A DNA stretch of 64,000 bases from positions 106,531-170,530 of the forward strand of contig NZ_KK020675.1 in assembly GCF_000307775.2 (NCBI RefSeq). The letters are read 5' to 3'. The DNA comes from Stutzerimonas stutzeri KOS6. Its GTDB lineage: Bacteria > Pseudomonadota > Gammaproteobacteria > Pseudomonadales > Pseudomonadaceae. Every line of letters starts with the position of its first letter. The stretch's first letter is position 1. The notes below the pieces were generated by a model. The model was not told the origin of the DNA, searched no databases, and saw nothing but the letters and a program-made list of their open reading frames with translations. This document shows, piece after piece, positions 61,785-64,000 of this stretch. The position numbers and the translations under genes were made by a program.

Positions 61785-61813
61785 CCCCCAGGGGCATCCA
61801 TCGCCCCTGGGGG
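61785..61813 (+). other. Perfect 11-bp hairpin in the helicase leader
   Basis: cccccaggggc and gcccctggggg pair exactly around a 7-nt loop, 33 bp before the helicase start codon and just ahead of T7 and GGAG. It could act as a terminator for the upstream gene or as a leader stem. Confidence 0.6.
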
Positions 61814-61845
61814 CGGTGCATGCCCCATTTTTTTGGAGCATCACC

Positions 61846-64000
61846 ATGACCATGCAACTCGAAGCGGCCCCCGCCGCACCTTCCATGCCCGCCACGGGCG
61901 ATCTGTTCAACCCTGCGGACAGCGAAAGCGATCTGTCTTTCAGCCTGCAGGATTTCGTCACCGAGTTTGGGGATGAGTTACTCGACTCCCTCAACCGGGC
62001 CAACCCGCCCGTTTACAACGGTGTGCCGCGCGCCAACCGCCAGCTCGTCCTCGCCAGCCTCAAGCGGCAGCTGTTCCCCGCCCAGGCCGAGGTCGTCCAT
62101 GCGGCCGCCGAACTGCTCGTCAATCAGGGCGAGCGCGCGGCCATCGTCAATGGCGAGATGGGGACGGGGAAAACCACCGTCGGCATCGCGCTAGGGGCGG
62201 TGCTCAACGCGGAAGGCTATCGCCGCACGCTCGTCCTCAGCCCGCCCCATCTGGTCTACAAATGGCGGCGCGAGATCCTCGAAACCGTCGCCGGTGCGAA
62301 AGTCTGGGTGCTCAACGGCCCGGACACATTGCTCAAGTTGATCAAGCTGCGCGAGCAGTTGAACGTGCCGGCCGAAGGGCAGGAGTTCTTCATCATCGGC
62401 AGGGTCAGAATGCGGATGGGATTCCACTGGAAGCCCGCCTTCGTCCGCAAACGCACCCGTTACGGCATGGTCGGCGCCTGCCCGCACTGCGGGACGGTGG
62501 TCACTGATCTCGACGGCGAGCCGGTCAATGCTCTGGAGCTGGAGGCGGAAGAAATCCGCCGCAAGTGCAATGTCTGCGACGGCGCACTCTGGACGCTGAT
62601 GCGGCCGCGCAGCCTGTCGGGCAGTGATCAGTCCTCGGCGGTGCTGCGTGCGCTGAAGAGAATCCCGACCATCGGCGAGGCCACGGCCAACAAGCTGATG
62701 AAGACCTTCGGCGATTCGTTCCTGGCGTCGATGCTCGGCGACAACCTGCACAACTTCATCAACCTGATGGACGAGCGCGGGGAGTTGGTGTTTTCCGCTC
62801 GGCAGGCGCAGCGCATGGAACGCGCCATGTCCTCGATGGAGTTCGGCTTCGGAGAAGGCGGTTATCAACCCTCGGAATATGTGAAGCGGTATCTGCCGCA
62901 AAGCACCTTCGACTTGCTCATCGCAGATGAAGCCCATGAATACAAAACGGGTGGATCGGCGCAGGGCCAGGCGATGGGCGTCATCGCGGCCAAGGCCCGC
63001 AAGACCGTACTGCTGACCGGCACCCTCATGGGGGGCTATGCAGACGATCTCTTTCATCTGCTGTTCCGGGCCTTGCCCGCGAGGATGATCGAAGATGGCT
63101 ACCGCCCGAGCGCCAGCGGCAGCATGAATGCCGCTGCCATGGCGTTTATGAGGGACCACGGTGTCCTCAAGGACATCTATTCCGAGAGCAACGGGCCGGC
63201 CCACAAGACCGCCAAAGGCTCGAAGATCACCGTCAGAACGGTCAAGGCACCCGGGTTCGGGCCGAAAGGCGTACTGCGCTGCGTGCTGCCGTACACGATC
63301 TTCCTCAAGCTCAGAGACATCGGCGGCGTGCTGCCGCCGTATGACGAAGAGTTCCGGGAGGTCGCCATGGATGCCGGGCAGGCCGACGCCTACCGCAATC
63401 TGGCCGCCAGTCTGACGGCGGAACTCAAGGAGGCCCTGCGCAAGCGGGATACCACCTTGCTGGGCGTAGTCCTCAATGTGCTGTTGGCGTGGTCCGACTG
63501 CTGCTTCCGGGCGGAAACCGTGCGCCACCCGCGCACGCGCCAGGTCCTGGCCTTCACACCGGCTCAGTTCAACGAGCTGGAGATCATGCCGAAAGAGCGT
63601 GAGCTGATCGACATCTGCCGCGAGGAGAAAGCCGCGGGTCGCAAGACCCTGGTGTACTCCGTCTACACCGGCACGCGCGATACCACCAGCCGTTTGAAGA
63701 TGCTGCTGGAGCAAGAGGGTTTTCGGGTGGCGGTACTGCGCGCAAGCGTGGATGCCTCTCGCCGCGAAGACTGGATTGCCGAGCAGCTCGATCGGGGGAT
63801 CGACGTCCTCATCACGAATCCGGAACTGGTGAAAACCGGCCTGGATTTGCTGGAGTTCCCCACGATTGTGTTCATGCAGTCGGGGTGGAACATCTACACG
63901 TTGCAACAAGCCGCGCGCCGGTCATGGCGGATCGGCCAGAAGCAGCATGTGAAGGTGATCTACCTGGGGTATGCGGCCACGTCGCAGATGACGTGCCTGT
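61846..64000 (+). CDS. SNF2-family helicase/ATPase, partial at window end
   Basis: The first 718 codons of an open frame. It has Walker A NGEMGTGKTTVGIAL (about residue 106), a Cys-type zinc-finger region CPHCG and CNVC, DEAH box LLIADEAHEYKTG, TLLTGT-like TVLLTGTLMGGY, motif V around LVKTGLDLLEFPTIVFMQSG and motif VI QQAARRSWRIGQKQHVKVIY. This is an SNF2-type DNA translocase carried by this ICE class, next to the methyltransferase. GGAG precedes the ATG. The C-terminus lies beyond the window. Confidence 0.9.
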   Translation, partial: MTMQLEAAPAAPSMPATGDLFNPADSESDLSFSLQDFVTEFGDELLDSLNRANPPVYNGVPRANRQLVLASLKRQLFPAQAEVVHAAAELLVNQGERAAIVNGEMGTGKTTVGIALGAVLNAEGYRRTLVLSPPHLVYKWRREILETVAGAKVWVLNGPDTLLKLIKLREQLNVPAEGQEFFIIGRVRMRMGFHWKPAFVRKRTRYGMVGACPHCGTVVTDLDGEPVNALELEAEEIRRKCNVCDGALWTLMRPRSLSGSDQSSAVLRALKRIPTIGEATANKLMKTFGDSFLASMLGDNLHNFINLMDERGELVFSARQAQRMERAMSSMEFGFGEGGYQPSEYVKRYLPQSTFDLLIADEAHEYKTGGSAQGQAMGVIAAKARKTVLLTGTLMGGYADDLFHLLFRALPARMIEDGYRPSASGSMNAAAMAFMRDHGVLKDIYSESNGPAHKTAKGSKITVRTVKAPGFGPKGVLRCVLPYTIFLKLRDIGGVLPPYDEEFREVAMDAGQADAYRNLAASLTAELKEALRKRDTTLLGVVLNVLLAWSDCCFRAETVRHPRTRQVLAFTPAQFNELEIMPKERELIDICREEKAAGRKTLVYSVYTGTRDTTSRLKMLLEQEGFRVAVLRASVDASRREDWIAEQLDRGIDVLITNPELVKTGLDLLEFPTIVFMQSGWNIYTLQQAARRSWRIGQKQHVKVIYLGYAATSQMTCL

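Larger units (their letters stand above)
22582..64000. mobile_element. ICEclc/PAGI-2-like integrative conjugative element (partial)
   Basis: Gene order after the att site (alpA, parA, small gene, parB, DUF2857, STY4528, TIGR03761, DUF3158, ssb, topB, then DUF3577, DUF932, DUF3275, methyltransferase, helicase) matches the conserved maintenance end of PFGI-1/ICEclc-class elements. Integrase, relaxase and type IV secretion genes are not in the window and should follow after 64000. A 14-kb second element is nested at about 41290-55560. Confidence 0.88.

Noticed and set aside
62191-63909. 572-codon open frame on the minus strand
   Set aside because: Antisense to the SNF2 helicase, which has all its motifs in order. 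No ribosome site or family signal.

Overview
The window reads as a high-GC gammaproteobacterial chromosome, most likely Pseudomonas or the Stutzerimonas (P. stutzeri) group. The main reasons are the earP-efp pair with the rhamnosylated-type EF-P arginine, REP/BIME-like repeats, a TtgGHI/SrpABC-type solvent pump, PagL, and an ICE of the ICEclc/PAGI-2 type. No species call can be made from the sequence alone.

Layout. (1) 1-2250 is core chromosome: a REP-like repeat array, efp and earP. (2) 2249-8025 is a 5.7 kb genomic island inserted in the 3' part of the 4.5S SRP RNA gene (ffs). It carries a tyrosine integrase, a candidate 80-nt small RNA, a serine recombinase, two small secreted proteins and a HEPN-like protein, and it is flanked by two copies of the SRP RNA apical/3' region. 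(3) 8070-22580 is core again: a renalase-like FAD protein, a MotA/MotB-type pair, a ZIP zinc transporter, a tripartite ABC exporter, and then a sulfide/persulfide detoxification locus. That locus holds a persulfide dioxygenase, a DUF442-SQR fusion, a SulP carrier with STAS domain, a rhodanese, two YeeE/YedE proteins and DUF2892. It has two thiol-type repressors, a BigR/SqrR-like ArsR protein and a CstR-like CsoR-family protein.

(4) From 22582 to the end of the window lies one end of an ICEclc/PAGI-2-like integrative conjugative element. The junction is an 18-bp copy of a tRNA-Gly 3' end. The order alpA, parA, a small HicA-like gene, parB, DUF2857, STY4528, TIGR03761, DUF3158, ssb and topB follows. 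A module of mostly uncharacterised ICE genes comes next: a GHKL ATPase, DUF3577/STY4534, DUF932, DUF3275, a DUF6094-type methyltransferase and an SNF2 helicase cut off by the window end. Most of these genes have long GC-rich leaders, and several leaders share a covarying multi-hairpin element.

(5) Nested in the ICE (about 41290-55560) is a second integrative element. It has its own P4-type integrase and repeated accgggtac sites at both ends. It carries an IS1182-family element, the solvent-efflux locus ttgW-ttgV / ttgG-ttgH-ttgI with a pagL-like lipid A 3-O-deacylase, an IS5-family element, and a DUF3987 gene whose 5' part is missing next to that IS. The window is therefore an island (pump region) inside an island (P4-type element) inside an ICE, beside a separate ffs-targeted island. 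The pump and PagL both act at the cell envelope and would plausibly serve solvent tolerance together. The sulfide locus oxidises sulfide to persulfide, then sulfite and thiosulfate, under redox-thiol repressors.
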